Shown here: piece after piece, positions 53,788 through 63,909 of the stretch
Position numbering within the stretch: position 1 is the first letter of the stretch
Layout: every line of letters starts with the position of its first letter
Origin: Paenibacillus lemnae
GTDB lineage: Bacteria; Bacillota; Bacilli; Paenibacillales; Paenibacillaceae
Direction: 5' to 3'
Length of the DNA: 64,000 nt
Assembly (NCBI RefSeq): GCF_012933385.1
Contig: NZ_JABBPN010000015.1
Span: 1-64,000, forward strand
Made by a program: the position numbers and the translations under genes
The notes under the pieces: generated by a model
The model's input: the letters and a program-made list of their open reading frames with translations, nothing else
What the model was told of the DNA's origin: nothing
The model's database searches: none

Positions 53788-55692
53788 TCACCTCTTTATA
53801 AAATCCAGCATGTCCACATAATCCTCTGTCAGGGCATCTCCATCAATCAAAAGATCCCCGATCCAGCTCATTGCCGCTTCATTAATCTCATCTATAAGAA
53901 GCTCTGGCATGGAGCCGGCCCGTTGTGCCGCTGCCTGCAGAGCATCCGAGCCCAGCCCCTCCTTTAATCCGTACAGCATGTCCAGATGAGCCGGTGTCAA
54001 AGCCCGGGCCAGCTCCTGCCAATCTTCATCCAGATCTTCGGTATTCCAATATACCTTACCAGAATCAGCTTCAGCTTCAGCTTCAGCTTCAGCTCCAGCT
54101 CCAGCACCCATTTCTGCCGGCACTCGCTCCCCTGGTTCTGCTGCTGCGTCCTGCACCTTGGCACGAGGCACAGCAGCTTGTCTATTGCCCGGGCAATTTT
54201 CTTCCATCAAATGTAAAGATCCTTCCACCATGACCGGCTCGGCTGACACTTGCTCTAACCCTGATGCCGAATCCGGTATCAGCAGCAAATCACGCACTTC
54301 ATCCGATTCTCGCTGCAGCCGCTGCAGCTTGCCCATATCGATAGCCACCTCAGGAACAGACGGTTTCCCCTGAGTAGGCTCTTCCGGGTTCAGTTCTCTT
54401 TTCAAATACCGCGTAACCAGCTTGTCGATTTCGGGCTCGACCGCAACACCCTTTAAGCGCCCCTTGAAGCCCATCAGCTCCCGCAGGCGATTCTCCGTTA
54501 AACGAACCAGCTGTGTCAGGTATGCCCGAAGCGGGGCATACGTGCTGATCTTCACGACCGGCACCATGACCGTGCGTCCATACAGCCCTTCATCATACAC
54601 CGCTGTCCGAAAAATCGTACGCGACGACTGCACTTCAGGAGGAGAAAACCTCTCCAACAGCCTTGTGCCGCCCGTCTTCTCCAAATATGCATCTACCATG
54701 GAAATCACTTTTGGTGCATATACCCGCATCTCCTTGCGTCCGGCTTCCTGCACAAATCGGCTTTTCTCGGGATCGATGTCCAGCAGCTCCTTCAGCACAT
54801 CCCAGTTCAGCTCCAGCGGCTGGGCGGTAAAGCGGCGTCTCCACTCCCGTTCCTTCAGCTCAGGGGAGAGATTGCGGGGGATTTTCTGAAATCCTTCTTC
54901 GCTTTCGCTTGGATGCATGAGGCCGTGCACATGGTCAAAATCAAACAGCCACTCTCTCATGTAACTGTCCAGCTTGCGATACCGGTCACGATAAGCCGAC
55001 CAGATGCGCTGCATCAGCTGCCGCCCCTGCTCCGGCGCGCTCCAGCCAATGCCATGAATCAATTCATATATATAAACAAACAAGTAGGACAGATCGGTAT
55101 CCGGATAACGTCCGGACCGCACTTCTTCCCTCCAGTAAAAATACCATGACTCCTGAGACGGCAGCATTTCGCTGTACACCGGCCAGTAGCTTTTGAAAGG
55201 CACAAACGGCCCCTCCTGCTCCACATGCCATTCCAGCTCACGCGCTCGCATGTAGAATTGCTGTTCCCGGGAGTAATACCTCACACCGTCAAAAGACGGC
55301 GGCACACTGGAAGGCGGAAGACTGGACACCTCAGACGGTTTTGCATGGACAGTGCCCTTCGGCGGTTTCTCTGGTTCTGGATCCCCAGCATTCTCCGGTT
55401 CCCACACATTCTTCGGTTCCCAAGCATTCAAATCATCCAGTGTCAGTTCACCTGGGGCGGCCTCTTTCGGGGCCAGAACCCCTTCATCTTGATCCTGATG
55501 CCCGGCAGGAGCATGCTCAGGGATCTTCAGCTGCCGTTCTTCTCCGCCCAGCTCAAATTCTGCAAATGTCATCTGTAAATCACGGATCACCTTGTGCCGC
55601 ACTTGGCCCGTGGCTCCTTTGCTTCCCGAAGTCCTTGAAACCTCCCAGCTGTGTGAATCGGATCCTTGTTCCCGGCTGTCTTTGGGTGTCAT
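53788..55692 (-). CDS. TerB-N / TerB-C domain protein
   Basis: A 634-residue protein. Residues 1-135 are disordered, rich in Pro, Glu and Asn, with FAEFEL at 43-48. A TerB-N domain (from about 137) shows YYSREQQFYMRARELEWHVE, then SQESWYFYWREEVRSGRYPD and LSYLFVYIYELIHGIGW. A central helical region follows, then an Ala-Glu repeat near 535-545. The last 80 residues are TerB-C (LTPAHLDMLYGLKE ... INEAAMSWIGDLLIDGDALT, EDYVDML). TerB domains are linked to tellurite and phage-stress systems, often as metal-binding scaffolds. GGAGGTGA precedes the ATG. First gene of the operon. Confidence 0.85.
   Translation of the reverse strand: MTPKDSREQGSDSHSWEVSRTSGSKGATGQVRHKVIRDLQMTFAEFELGGEERQLKIPEHAPAGHQDQDEGVLAPKEAAPGELTLDDLNAWEPKNVWEPENAGDPEPEKPPKGTVHAKPSEVSSLPPSSVPPSFDGVRYYSREQQFYMRARELEWHVEQEGPFVPFKSYWPVYSEMLPSQESWYFYWREEVRSGRYPDTDLSYLFVYIYELIHGIGWSAPEQGRQLMQRIWSAYRDRYRKLDSYMREWLFDFDHVHGLMHPSESEEGFQKIPRNLSPELKEREWRRRFTAQPLELNWDVLKELLDIDPEKSRFVQEAGRKEMRVYAPKVISMVDAYLEKTGGTRLLERFSPPEVQSSRTIFRTAVYDEGLYGRTVMVPVVKISTYAPLRAYLTQLVRLTENRLRELMGFKGRLKGVAVEPEIDKLVTRYLKRELNPEEPTQGKPSVPEVAIDMGKLQRLQRESDEVRDLLLIPDSASGLEQVSAEPVMVEGSLHLMEENCPGNRQAAVPRAKVQDAAAEPGERVPAEMGAGAGAEAEAEAEADSGKVYWNTEDLDEDWQELARALTPAHLDMLYGLKEGLGSDALQAAAQRAGSMPELLIDEINEAAMSWIGDLLIDGDALTEDYVDMLDFIKR
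54065..54105. repeat. Hexanucleotide microsatellite inside the TerB-domain gene
   Basis: Repeated CAGCTT units (plus view), followed by CAGCTC units, encode alternating Ala-Glu and Ala-Gly. Length changes would stay in frame. Confidence 0.8.
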
Positions 55693-55915
55693 GGTCTTCT
55701 CACCTCCCTCATATGCTCATTGTACCACTCACGTTTCCAGAACCAGGCTGTTTTTTTACAACGGCCGTTTCGGCGTCTATACTAGGTAAAAAGCAGGGTT
55801 ACCTGCCCTCATTCACATTATAATACGAAAGAACGTATGTTCCATTTTATCACATTCTACGACCTGCTGTCTGCACCCGCCGTGGCTGCGGAATACGGTC
55901 AAAAAGGAGTTCCAT

Positions 55916-56617
55916 ATGAACAAATGGCTTAAAACCATTCTCTATCTGGTCGGCGCCGCGATTTTGACACGACTGATTCCGTTCTCCTCCTGGTTCCGCA
56001 TCATGGATACGATGATCCATGAACTGGGTCATGCGCTGGCTACCCTGCTGCTGTCAGGCCGGGTACTGAGCATTCAATTAAACCCCGATCACAGCGGCGT
56101 GACGTATTCGCTTGTCGCTCCCGGCTGGAGGTCCCTGATCGTCTCACTGGCAGGATATATTCCGGCCTCTCTGTTCTCGGTCCTGATGTTCTACGGCTAT
56201 GCCCGGCGGAAGCAGGCTCAGGGACTGATCGCGATTGCCGTTACCGCCCTGCTGATGATTTTGCTGTTTGTCCGCAACGGGTATGGCATCTGGTGGCTCT
56301 CCATTTTCATTGTGATCACCCTGGTGTTTTACCTGCTTGGCGGTCGAATCCGCAACGCCTATTATCTGGTTCTCGCTTTTCTCTGTCTGGAGGAATCGGT
56401 CATGGGCCCTGTCACACTTCTGGTATATGGAATCACCCGGCCCGCCCGTGCCGGAGATGCGGCCAATCTGGCCAGCCAGACGCCCCTGCCGGCAGCAGTG
56501 TGGGCACTTGTCTTCCTGGCTTTTGCGCTCTGGTGTGCAAAGCTGGCCCTCCAGCTGTTCTGGAGCAGGCGGTCTACAGCAAGCCGAGAGCGCGAAATGA
56601 GGGCACGGGTGCGGTAA
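55916..56617 (+). CDS. M50-like membrane metalloprotease
   Basis: A 233-residue polytopic protein with the zinc motif HELGH in MDTMIHELGHALATLLLSGR (about residues 34-39) and six or so hydrophobic segments, similar to the M50B-like (peptidase M50B-like, DUF) proteins of Bacillales. A second metal-ligand motif is not obvious, so activity is unproven. AAGGAG precedes the ATG. It is divergent from the TerB-domain operon; a -10-like TATAAT lies at about 55819. A functional link with that operon is only positional. Confidence 0.75.
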   Translation: MNKWLKTILYLVGAAILTRLIPFSSWFRIMDTMIHELGHALATLLLSGRVLSIQLNPDHSGVTYSLVAPGWRSLIVSLAGYIPASLFSVLMFYGYARRKQAQGLIAIAVTALLMILLFVRNGYGIWWLSIFIVITLVFYLLGGRIRNAYYLVLAFLCLEESVMGPVTLLVYGITRPARAGDAANLASQTPLPAAVWALVFLAFALWCAKLALQLFWSRRSTASREREMRARVR

Positions 56618-56700
56618 CCCGGCATATGGCGCTCTTTCCTCTACCGATTTAGGGCCGCACCTCTCTTGATCCAAGCCCAGCTGGGTAAAAGGAGCAAAAC

Positions 56701-56736
56701 GAAAGGCGGCTGACCCATGATGGTCAGCCGCCTTTC
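56701..56736. terminator. Bidirectional terminator
   Basis: Perfect 15-bp arms GAAAGGCGGCTGACC and GGTCAGCCGCCTTTC with a 6-nt loop, between convergent genes. Confidence 0.9.
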
Positions 56737-56751
56737 CTATGCAACTCGACG

Positions 56752-58479
56752 TTATTTTGCCATACCGGTAATACTGTTTCCATCTTTCGTAATGGTGTAG
56801 CTCAGAATCTCGCCGCTCCAGAAATGGAATTTCAGGTTCACCACGCCGTCATTCACTTCCTTGAAGAAGTTCTCGGTAAGCTGGATCGTTCCTGCCTCAA
56901 CATCCGGAGAAAATGTATACGCGAATTCCTTGAAAGATGTCCAGTTTTGAGGGCCTGCATTACTTCCATCCTCGTATACGGCCTCCATCGTTGCCAGCAG
57001 ATCACCGTTGAACTGTGTCGGAATGACAAAATCTGCAGCCGTTCCAGTCGCTGCTTCAAGCTTCGGCGTATCGTTCAGGATGACACGGAAGTTCCAGTCC
57101 GCTCCCTGATTGAAATCCGCTTGAAGCACGGCCTGTTCGCCGTACCCGCCGGAAGCAGTCAGACGCGCGAGCGCAGATGCTTTAATCGTCAGGACATCAC
57201 GGTAAAGTGTGTAGTCCGCGCCTGCTCTCAGCTTGTTCTTGCCTTTATCTCCAACCCAGATATTCACCAGGCGATTACCGTTCATCTCCATAGGAATAAC
57301 TGCATCCTGCACCTGTGCTCCCTTGTTCACAAAGATCAGGTCGGATTTCGCAGTTGCCGAACGGCCTTTCCAGCTCGCCTTCATCATTTCGTACAGCTCG
57401 GGGTCAGACCACGCCAGGGTGTTTCGATTCAGGTGCTGACCGTTATCCCAGATCATATGGGCGATTTTTCTCTGCTGAACATAGTTTAAAATATATTCGA
57501 AAAACTTCAGCTTCTCGCCCTGCTCGATCACCCCGGTATGCTTGTCAAAGCCCAGGAGACCGAACTCGCCCAGAATGACCGGAATACCGTCCGCTACCAA
57601 TGTATCGTAGGTACGGTCAAACGTATCGTCAATATCCTTGATTGTTTCCTCATTAAACGTGGTTACGCCAGCAATATTAACACTGAACGGCCAGAATCCA
57701 TAATAATGGATTGTCGCAATCAGGTTCGGGTCATTCAAGTTTTTAATATAATCGTGCAGGTGATCCAGCTTTTCCTGAGCTGCATTGGTTTCCAGTGTTG
57801 GAATGACCAGCGGGCGCACATCATTGCTGCCGCCTGATTTACGTACAATGTTGTAGAAGGACGTATTCAGCTCATCCAGATAACGGAGGTGAGACGGATC
57901 CTCAGCTCCCCAGCCGTCTGTAAATCTCGGTTCATTGATGCTCTCAAACATTAACTTGTTCGAGTGATTCTTGAACCGGTCCGCGATTTGAGTCCAGGCT
58001 GCATTGTAGCGCGCCTTTACTTCAGCCGGATTCTTCTCCATCTTGCTTACCCACAGCCAGGAATCGTGATGCAGATTGATCATGACATACAAGCCTTCGT
58101 CCAGCGACCAGTCAACGACCTCCTCTACCCGATCCATAAAAGCAGGGTCAATCGCATAGTCCGGTCCTTGTCCCATACGCTGGTCCCAGGTGACCGGAAT
58201 CCGGATGCTGTTAAAGCCGTTGGCCTTGACAGCCTTGATCTGTTCTTTTGTCACACGAGGGTTGCCCCAGGAGGTTTCATCTTCGCCTGTAGCATCCAAT
58301 GTGTTGCCCAGATTCCAGCCAGGCTGCATGGCTTCTACATAAGATTGAATGCTGCTCTTTGGCGGCTGAAGATCTTTAGGCTTATCTTTTGGTGCCGCTG
58401 CAGCGGATGTGATTGTGGTCAGCAGCATCGCCGCTGCCAAGGTCAGTGATAACAGCATCTTTTTTCGTAGACTATTCAT
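56752..58479 (-). CDS. Secreted endoglucanase, GH5 with X2 and CBM46 modules
   Basis: A 575-residue exported endo-beta-1,4-glucanase. It has a signal peptide to about residue 28 (TLAAAMLLTTITSAAAA), then a GH5 barrel starting WNLGNTLDATGE, with the acid/base Glu in FESINEPR (E183) and the nucleophile in VILGEFGL (E305). An Ig-like X2 domain follows (from about 385) and a C-terminal CBM46-like module. The GH5-X2-CBM46 order is known from Bacillus Cel5B-type enzymes acting on cellulose or xyloglucan. A CcpA-like palindrome lies upstream. Confidence 0.92.
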   Translation of the reverse strand: MNSLRKKMLLSLTLAAAMLLTTITSAAAAPKDKPKDLQPPKSSIQSYVEAMQPGWNLGNTLDATGEDETSWGNPRVTKEQIKAVKANGFNSIRIPVTWDQRMGQGPDYAIDPAFMDRVEEVVDWSLDEGLYVMINLHHDSWLWVSKMEKNPAEVKARYNAAWTQIADRFKNHSNKLMFESINEPRFTDGWGAEDPSHLRYLDELNTSFYNIVRKSGGSNDVRPLVIPTLETNAAQEKLDHLHDYIKNLNDPNLIATIHYYGFWPFSVNIAGVTTFNEETIKDIDDTFDRTYDTLVADGIPVILGEFGLLGFDKHTGVIEQGEKLKFFEYILNYVQQRKIAHMIWDNGQHLNRNTLAWSDPELYEMMKASWKGRSATAKSDLIFVNKGAQVQDAVIPMEMNGNRLVNIWVGDKGKNKLRAGADYTLYRDVLTIKASALARLTASGGYGEQAVLQADFNQGADWNFRVILNDTPKLEAATGTAADFVIPTQFNGDLLATMEAVYEDGSNAGPQNWTSFKEFAYTFSPDVEAGTIQLTENFFKEVNDGVVNLKFHFWSGEILSYTITKDGNSITGMAK

Positions 58480-58505
58480 AAAACCCTCCTACCGTTAATT
58501 TTGTC

Positions 58506-58522
58506 AGCGCTTTCTGAAAGCG
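58506..58522 (-). promoter_or_regulatory. cre-like palindrome upstream of the endoglucanase gene
   Basis: CGCTTTCTGAAAGCG is a 7-bp-arm palindrome about 30 bp upstream of the start codon, overlapping an AGAAAGCGCTGACA sequence close to the CcpA cre consensus. It suggests carbon catabolite repression; two consensus positions deviate. Confidence 0.55.
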
Positions 58523-58639
58523 GTTGCTGTTATACTCTAACACAGCTAATTTGTGGGTGACATCCTAATAATTAGTGATATTTTCATATGAAAATTAGAC
58601 CTGTTGTTCCACTCGAAGACTATCCGGATTGAATTCGGC

Positions 58640-59032
58640 TTACCACAGCGGTTCCATAAACCGGTCCATCCCGGTCCCCGCATACCAGAGAAACAGCATG
58701 TAACCGACCACCATCAGCCCCGCTGTAATGAACGTGACCACATAATGTTTGGCTGGCCTTAAATACTTCCATTCCATGAACCCACGAAAACAGTGATACA
58801 GAAGCGCCATCGGTATGATCACGTAAAACCCAAAGAAAGACGGCAGGATATCATTATAAATCGCTCCCATACACACGAGAATCATTACAAGCACAATGAG
58901 CGAAACCGCAATGAACGGCTTTTGACCGGGTGTATGAGATAACCGGGCTTCACGGTCTTCTCTGCTCACAAACACCAGATTCAGTGGAATCGTTAAAAAT
59001 CCAATTATCCCTAAAAGGGTGAGTATATTCAT
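58640..59032 (-). CDS. DUF4181-like small membrane protein
   Basis: A 130-residue protein with four hydrophobic segments and the sequence YHCFRGFMEWKYLRPAKHYV, which recalls DUF4181 membrane proteins. The ATG at 59032 is chosen because GGGGG lies 5 nt upstream; the open frame above has no ribosome binding site. No function is known for this family. Confidence 0.65.
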   Translation of the reverse strand: MNILTLLGIIGFLTIPLNLVFVSREDREARLSHTPGQKPFIAVSLIVLVMILVCMGAIYNDILPSFFGFYVIIPMALLYHCFRGFMEWKYLRPAKHYVVTFITAGLMVVGYMLFLWYAGTGMDRFMEPLW

Positions 59033-59131
59033 AAAGGCCCCCTGCTTTCTCTTCAAAATCATAAACTCTTGAATGAATTCCTTCATCTGGTTAAACGCAC
59101 TTCAAAGGGTATAAGTTCGGAAATGAAGCAA

Positions 59132-59171
59132 AAAACCCCGGCTTTCCCTTACACAGGGTAACCGGGGTTGA
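59132..59171 (-). terminator. Terminator after the GH105 gene
   Basis: Minus strand arms AACCCCGG and CCGGGGTT with an inner TACCC/GGG pairing and a T6 run, 34 bp after the stop. Confidence 0.85.
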
Positions 59172-59204
59172 CCACATTGATTTGTCTACCGTTGATCTGC
59201 AGCG

Positions 59205-60242
59205 CTAGATGGCACTTACAGGCTCCTTGTTCTGAAGCAGGGCCACCAGATATGCCAGCGCTAACCCCTGTCCCCATCCCTGAACGCGTTTTTTCGAGAT
59301 CACTTTATAATCATCTGCTGAGTACATGACCGCCGTGCCTGCGGATACGTTGCGAACCGAGCCGTCCTCATCAATATTTGCCCGGATCCCTTCATATGCT
59401 CTAGCCATATAATTCTGATGCAGCGGCTGGGCGTAGATCGTCATCGCAGCTGCAATCCCTGCGGAAGCCGATGTTTCCAGATACGAGGTCTCATCATCCA
59501 GAATCGTATGCCACATGCCTTCCGGAGACTGCAGTCTCACCAGAGCACTCAGCTGGTCTCCCAATGCGCCGCCAATCTGCATCCACATCGGCATAAACGG
59601 ATTCAGCATCTTGTGAGTTTGTGCCATCGTATAAGCAGCCCATGCATTTGCCCGGCCCCAATAAATACCCGACAAATGATCCTGTCTTGTGTTATCCCAG
59701 GCATGATAGAACAGATTCGTTTTCGTATCCTGCAAATATTCCTCATGCCAGTAAAACTGATTCAAGGCGTCATCGATATATTCCTTGTTGTCCAGCTTGA
59801 ATCCAAGCCGAATTAAGAAATAAGCGGCCATGAACAGGGTATCTGCCCAAGCTTGTTCAGGAAAATCATTTTTGGAGGAAACCGTATGCTGAAATACATC
59901 TTTCCCAAACCGAATAGCATCCTTGCGGAGATATTCGGCCTTCATCAGCGCCAGATCCAAATATTTCGAGTCACCTGTGGCCTCGTGCAGCGTCAGCATC
60001 GTATGCCCCATCGCACAGGAATTGACCATAAGCGGCGGAATGCCTAGCTCCAGATACTCGTCCACCCATTTCACAAGGAAATCGATGTATTCCTGATTCC
60101 CCGTGGCCTCCCATGCCTTACAAATCCCGTAAAAAGCCACCCCGCAGGACCAGTTCCACGTAAAGTCCATGTTCATCGTACGGCGGACTACCCGATCCAA
60201 AAGTTCCTTAACTTCCTGCTCATCACATTCAAACTTGCGCAT
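59205..60242 (-). CDS. GH105 unsaturated glucuronyl/rhamnogalacturonyl hydrolase
   Basis: A 345-residue cytoplasmic hydrolase of the YteR/YesR type that removes unsaturated uronic acid from oligosaccharides made by polysaccharide lyases. Readable marks are WNWSCGVAFYGICKAWEATG, SSKNDFPEQAWADTLFMAAY with the catalytic Asp in WAD, and GIYWGRANAWAAYTMA. Length fits. It is single, without the lyase or importer usually next to it. A weak AAGCGCTT cre-like core lies upstream at about 60355. Confidence 0.85.
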   Translation of the reverse strand: MRKFECDEQEVKELLDRVVRRTMNMDFTWNWSCGVAFYGICKAWEATGNQEYIDFLVKWVDEYLELGIPPLMVNSCAMGHTMLTLHEATGDSKYLDLALMKAEYLRKDAIRFGKDVFQHTVSSKNDFPEQAWADTLFMAAYFLIRLGFKLDNKEYIDDALNQFYWHEEYLQDTKTNLFYHAWDNTRQDHLSGIYWGRANAWAAYTMAQTHKMLNPFMPMWMQIGGALGDQLSALVRLQSPEGMWHTILDDETSYLETSASAGIAAAMTIYAQPLHQNYMARAYEGIRANIDEDGSVRNVSAGTAVMYSADDYKVISKKRVQGWGQGLALAYLVALLQNKEPVSAI

Positions 60243-60459
60243 TGCATCATCTCTCCTTCATCGCATATCCACTTTTTGCAAGCCTTCTTAGTAAGCCATT
60301 CATCCGTTTCAATCATGATGCAGTTTATAATGACTTGGTTTATATCCAAAGTAAGCGCTTCACAGTTATTCTATCAATATTGAGCAGCGCAGGCTATACT
60401 ACAATTTTGCCGGGAAAGAGATTTGCCTACTCTACTCTCCCTTCCCCTCCCCACACACC

Positions 60460-60995
60460 CGCCCAGCTCCTGTGATTCGCAGAGAGGTCAGGTGGGTTTT
60501 TTGCGCTCCTCTCAAGAGAGCCGCAGGCCAGCGCGGGCTGGGTCAGCTGCACCTTTTCTACCCTGCAGGAGTGGCGTGAGACGGTGGAGGAGCAGCGCGT
60601 CCGCCTTTAAAATCGGGAAACTAGGTTGAATAATAATGGAGAGATGCCAGAGGGTGAAATGATTCTGGAGAAGCGGAGCGTTCGCTCAAAGCTTTCTGAA
60701 AGAAAGCTCGCATCGGAAGCATACGCTTGATCGTGGATTTCTACCTACCTCCTGAATAAATTGAAATCCACGATCAAGAGCGATCGGAAGAACATTTCAC
60801 CCGCCGGCTACTACTCCTAATTAGCTTAGTTCAACCTCATCCAAGTTTCCCGATTTTAACAGCGGCCGGAATCGACTCACGCCACTCCCCCCACCCCTGC
60901 CAAAAAAGGTGCAGCGCCATCCCAGCCAAATAGCCAGCGGCCCCCATCACATAAGCGCAAAAAAGCCCGGCCTCCCTTCAAAGCAGGAGCCGGGC
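60460..60995. repeat. Large imperfect inverted repeat including the eno terminator; contains repeat copy 4
   Basis: Mirror pairs run from outside inward: TTTTTTGCGCT 60497/60964; AGCTGCACCTTTT 60545/60915; GGAGTGGCGTGAG 60568/60888; TTAAAATCGGGAAACT 60607/60859; GGGTGAAATG 60652/60802. The inner part TGATTCTGGAGAAGCG and CGATCGGAAGAACATTTC matches the cores of copies 1-3. The centre holds GCTTTCT/AGAAAGC (60691-60707) and the perfect 16-bp arms CTTGATCGTGGATTTC (60726) and complement (60763-60778). No gene lies in 60243-61006. Confidence 0.8.
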
Positions 60996-60997
60996 TG
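60961..60997 (-). terminator. Terminator of eno
   Basis: Minus strand arms AGCCCGGC and GCCGGGCT, followed by TTTTTTG. It lies 10 bp after the eno stop and forms the right end of the large inverted repeat; a degraded mirror copy is at about 60468-60502. Confidence 0.9.
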
Positions 60998-61006
60998 TAC
61001 ATTCAA

Positions 61007-62326
<1,320 letters not shown>

Positions 62327-62366
62327 TCATTACCCCTAGCTTATCACAGGCTGGAGGCACTTTGCA

Positions 62367-63908
62367 TTATCGGGTGGCAATCATGGAGGTTCCGGTCATT
62401 TCCTGCGGCTTCTCCAGGTTCAGCAGATCGAGAATCGTCGGAGCGATATCGGCCAGAATGCCGCCTTCACGCAGCGTTACGGTCTCATCTGTCACAATGA
62501 ATGGCACCGGATTCGTCGTATGGGCCGTGAACGGACGTCCGTTCTCGTCAAACACCATATCTGCGTTACCGTGGTCTGCAGTGATGAGGACAACCCCGCC
62601 TTTTTCCAGAACGGCATCCACAACTTTACCAACACATTCATCCGTCGTTTCCACGGCCTTGATGGTTGGCTCCAGCATACCGGAGTGGCCTACCATATCC
62701 GGATTTGCAAAATTCAAAATGATCGCATCATGCTTATCTGCTTCAATCTCTCTGACGCAGGCATCGGCTACTTCGTATGCGCTCATCTCGGGCTGCAAAT
62801 CATATGTAGCCACCTTCGGTGAGTTAATCAGCACGCGAGTCTCACCAGGCAGTTCCACATCGCGGCCGCCGCTGAAAAAGAACGTCACATGCGGATACTT
62901 CTCGGTTTCGGCGATACGCAGCTGCTTTTTATTATTTTGTACCAGCACTTCACCCAGCGTGTTATCCAGGTTCTTCGGCTTATAAGCCACAAATCCCTCT
63001 ACGGTCTCGCTGAACAGCGTCAGGCACACAAAATGCAGACCTTGCGGAGCCTTAGGTCCACGCTCAAATCCGCGGAAATCGCTGTTCGTGAATACCTGGG
63101 AGAGCTGAATAGCACGGTCCGGACGGAAGTTCAGAAAGATCACGGAGTCTCCGCTCTCAACGAGACTAACCGGCTGGCCTTCGCTGTCCACAATTACAGT
63201 CGGTTCAACGAACTCATCAAAAATGGAATTGTCATACGATTCATTGATCGCTTGAAGAGGGTCCTGATACTTAGGTCCTTCTCCATACACCATAGCTCGG
63301 TAGGTCTTCTCTACACGATCCCAGCGCTTGTCACGGTCCATGGCATAGTAACGTCCGGATACCGTGGCGATTTTCCCTACGCCGACTTCATCGATCTTGG
63401 CCAGCAGATCCTTGATGAACTGCTTTCCGCTGTCCGGAGCCACATCGCGTCCATCCATAAAAGCATGAATATAGACCTCTTCAAGGCCTTCCTTTTTGGA
63501 AAGATCGAGCATGGCAAACAGATGATCGATGTGACTGTGCACACCACCGTCGGAGACCAAGCCGTACAGATGCAGCTTCTTGTTGTTTTTCTTGGCCGCG
63601 CGAATGGCTTCCACCAGCGTCTCATTCTCGAAAAACTCGCCATCGCGAATCGATTTCGTGATCCGCGTCAAGTCCTGATACACAATCCGTCCGGCACCAA
63701 TGTTCAGGTGTCCGACCTCGGAGTTGCCCATCTGTCCTTCCGGAAGACCAACCGCTTCACCGCAAGCGGTCAGTGTGGTGTTCGGATACTGCTTCAGGTA
63801 ACGGTCATAGTTCGGCTTGTTGGCTTGAGCTACGGCATTGCCTGTCGTGGTGCTGCGCAGTCCGAACCCGTCCATGATGATCAAAGCTACGGGTCTTGGT
63901 GCGGACAT
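62367..63908 (-). CDS. gpmI: 2,3-bisphosphoglycerate-independent phosphoglycerate mutase
   Basis: A 513-residue Mn-dependent iPGM. It shows [18 protein letters not shown], the phospho-Ser region [48 protein letters not shown] and the late metal ligands [17 protein letters not shown] with AHTTNPVPF. The ATG at 63908 lies 1 bp behind the tpiA stop with GAGGGGG upstream. A longer open frame inside tpiA is not the start. Confidence 0.97.
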   Translation of the reverse strand: MSAPRPVALIIMDGFGLRSTTTGNAVAQANKPNYDRYLKQYPNTTLTACGEAVGLPEGQMGNSEVGHLNIGAGRIVYQDLTRITKSIRDGEFFENETLVEAIRAAKKNNKKLHLYGLVSDGGVHSHIDHLFAMLDLSKKEGLEEVYIHAFMDGRDVAPDSGKQFIKDLLAKIDEVGVGKIATVSGRYYAMDRDKRWDRVEKTYRAMVYGEGPKYQDPLQAINESYDNSIFDEFVEPTVIVDSEGQPVSLVESGDSVIFLNFRPDRAIQLSQVFTNSDFRGFERGPKAPQGLHFVCLTLFSETVEGFVAYKPKNLDNTLGEVLVQNNKKQLRIAETEKYPHVTFFFSGGRDVELPGETRVLINSPKVATYDLQPEMSAYEVADACVREIEADKHDAIILNFANPDMVGHSGMLEPTIKAVETTDECVGKVVDAVLEKGGVVLITADHGNADMVFDENGRPFTAHTTNPVPFIVTDETVTLREGGILADIAPTILDLLNLEKPQEMTGTSMIATR

Positions 63909-63909
63909 C

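Noticed and set aside
49386..55692. A regular BREX or Pgl locus
   Set aside because: Only BrxD-like and BrxHI-like genes are present; the phosphatase PglZ, methylase PglX and other core genes are missing on both sides.
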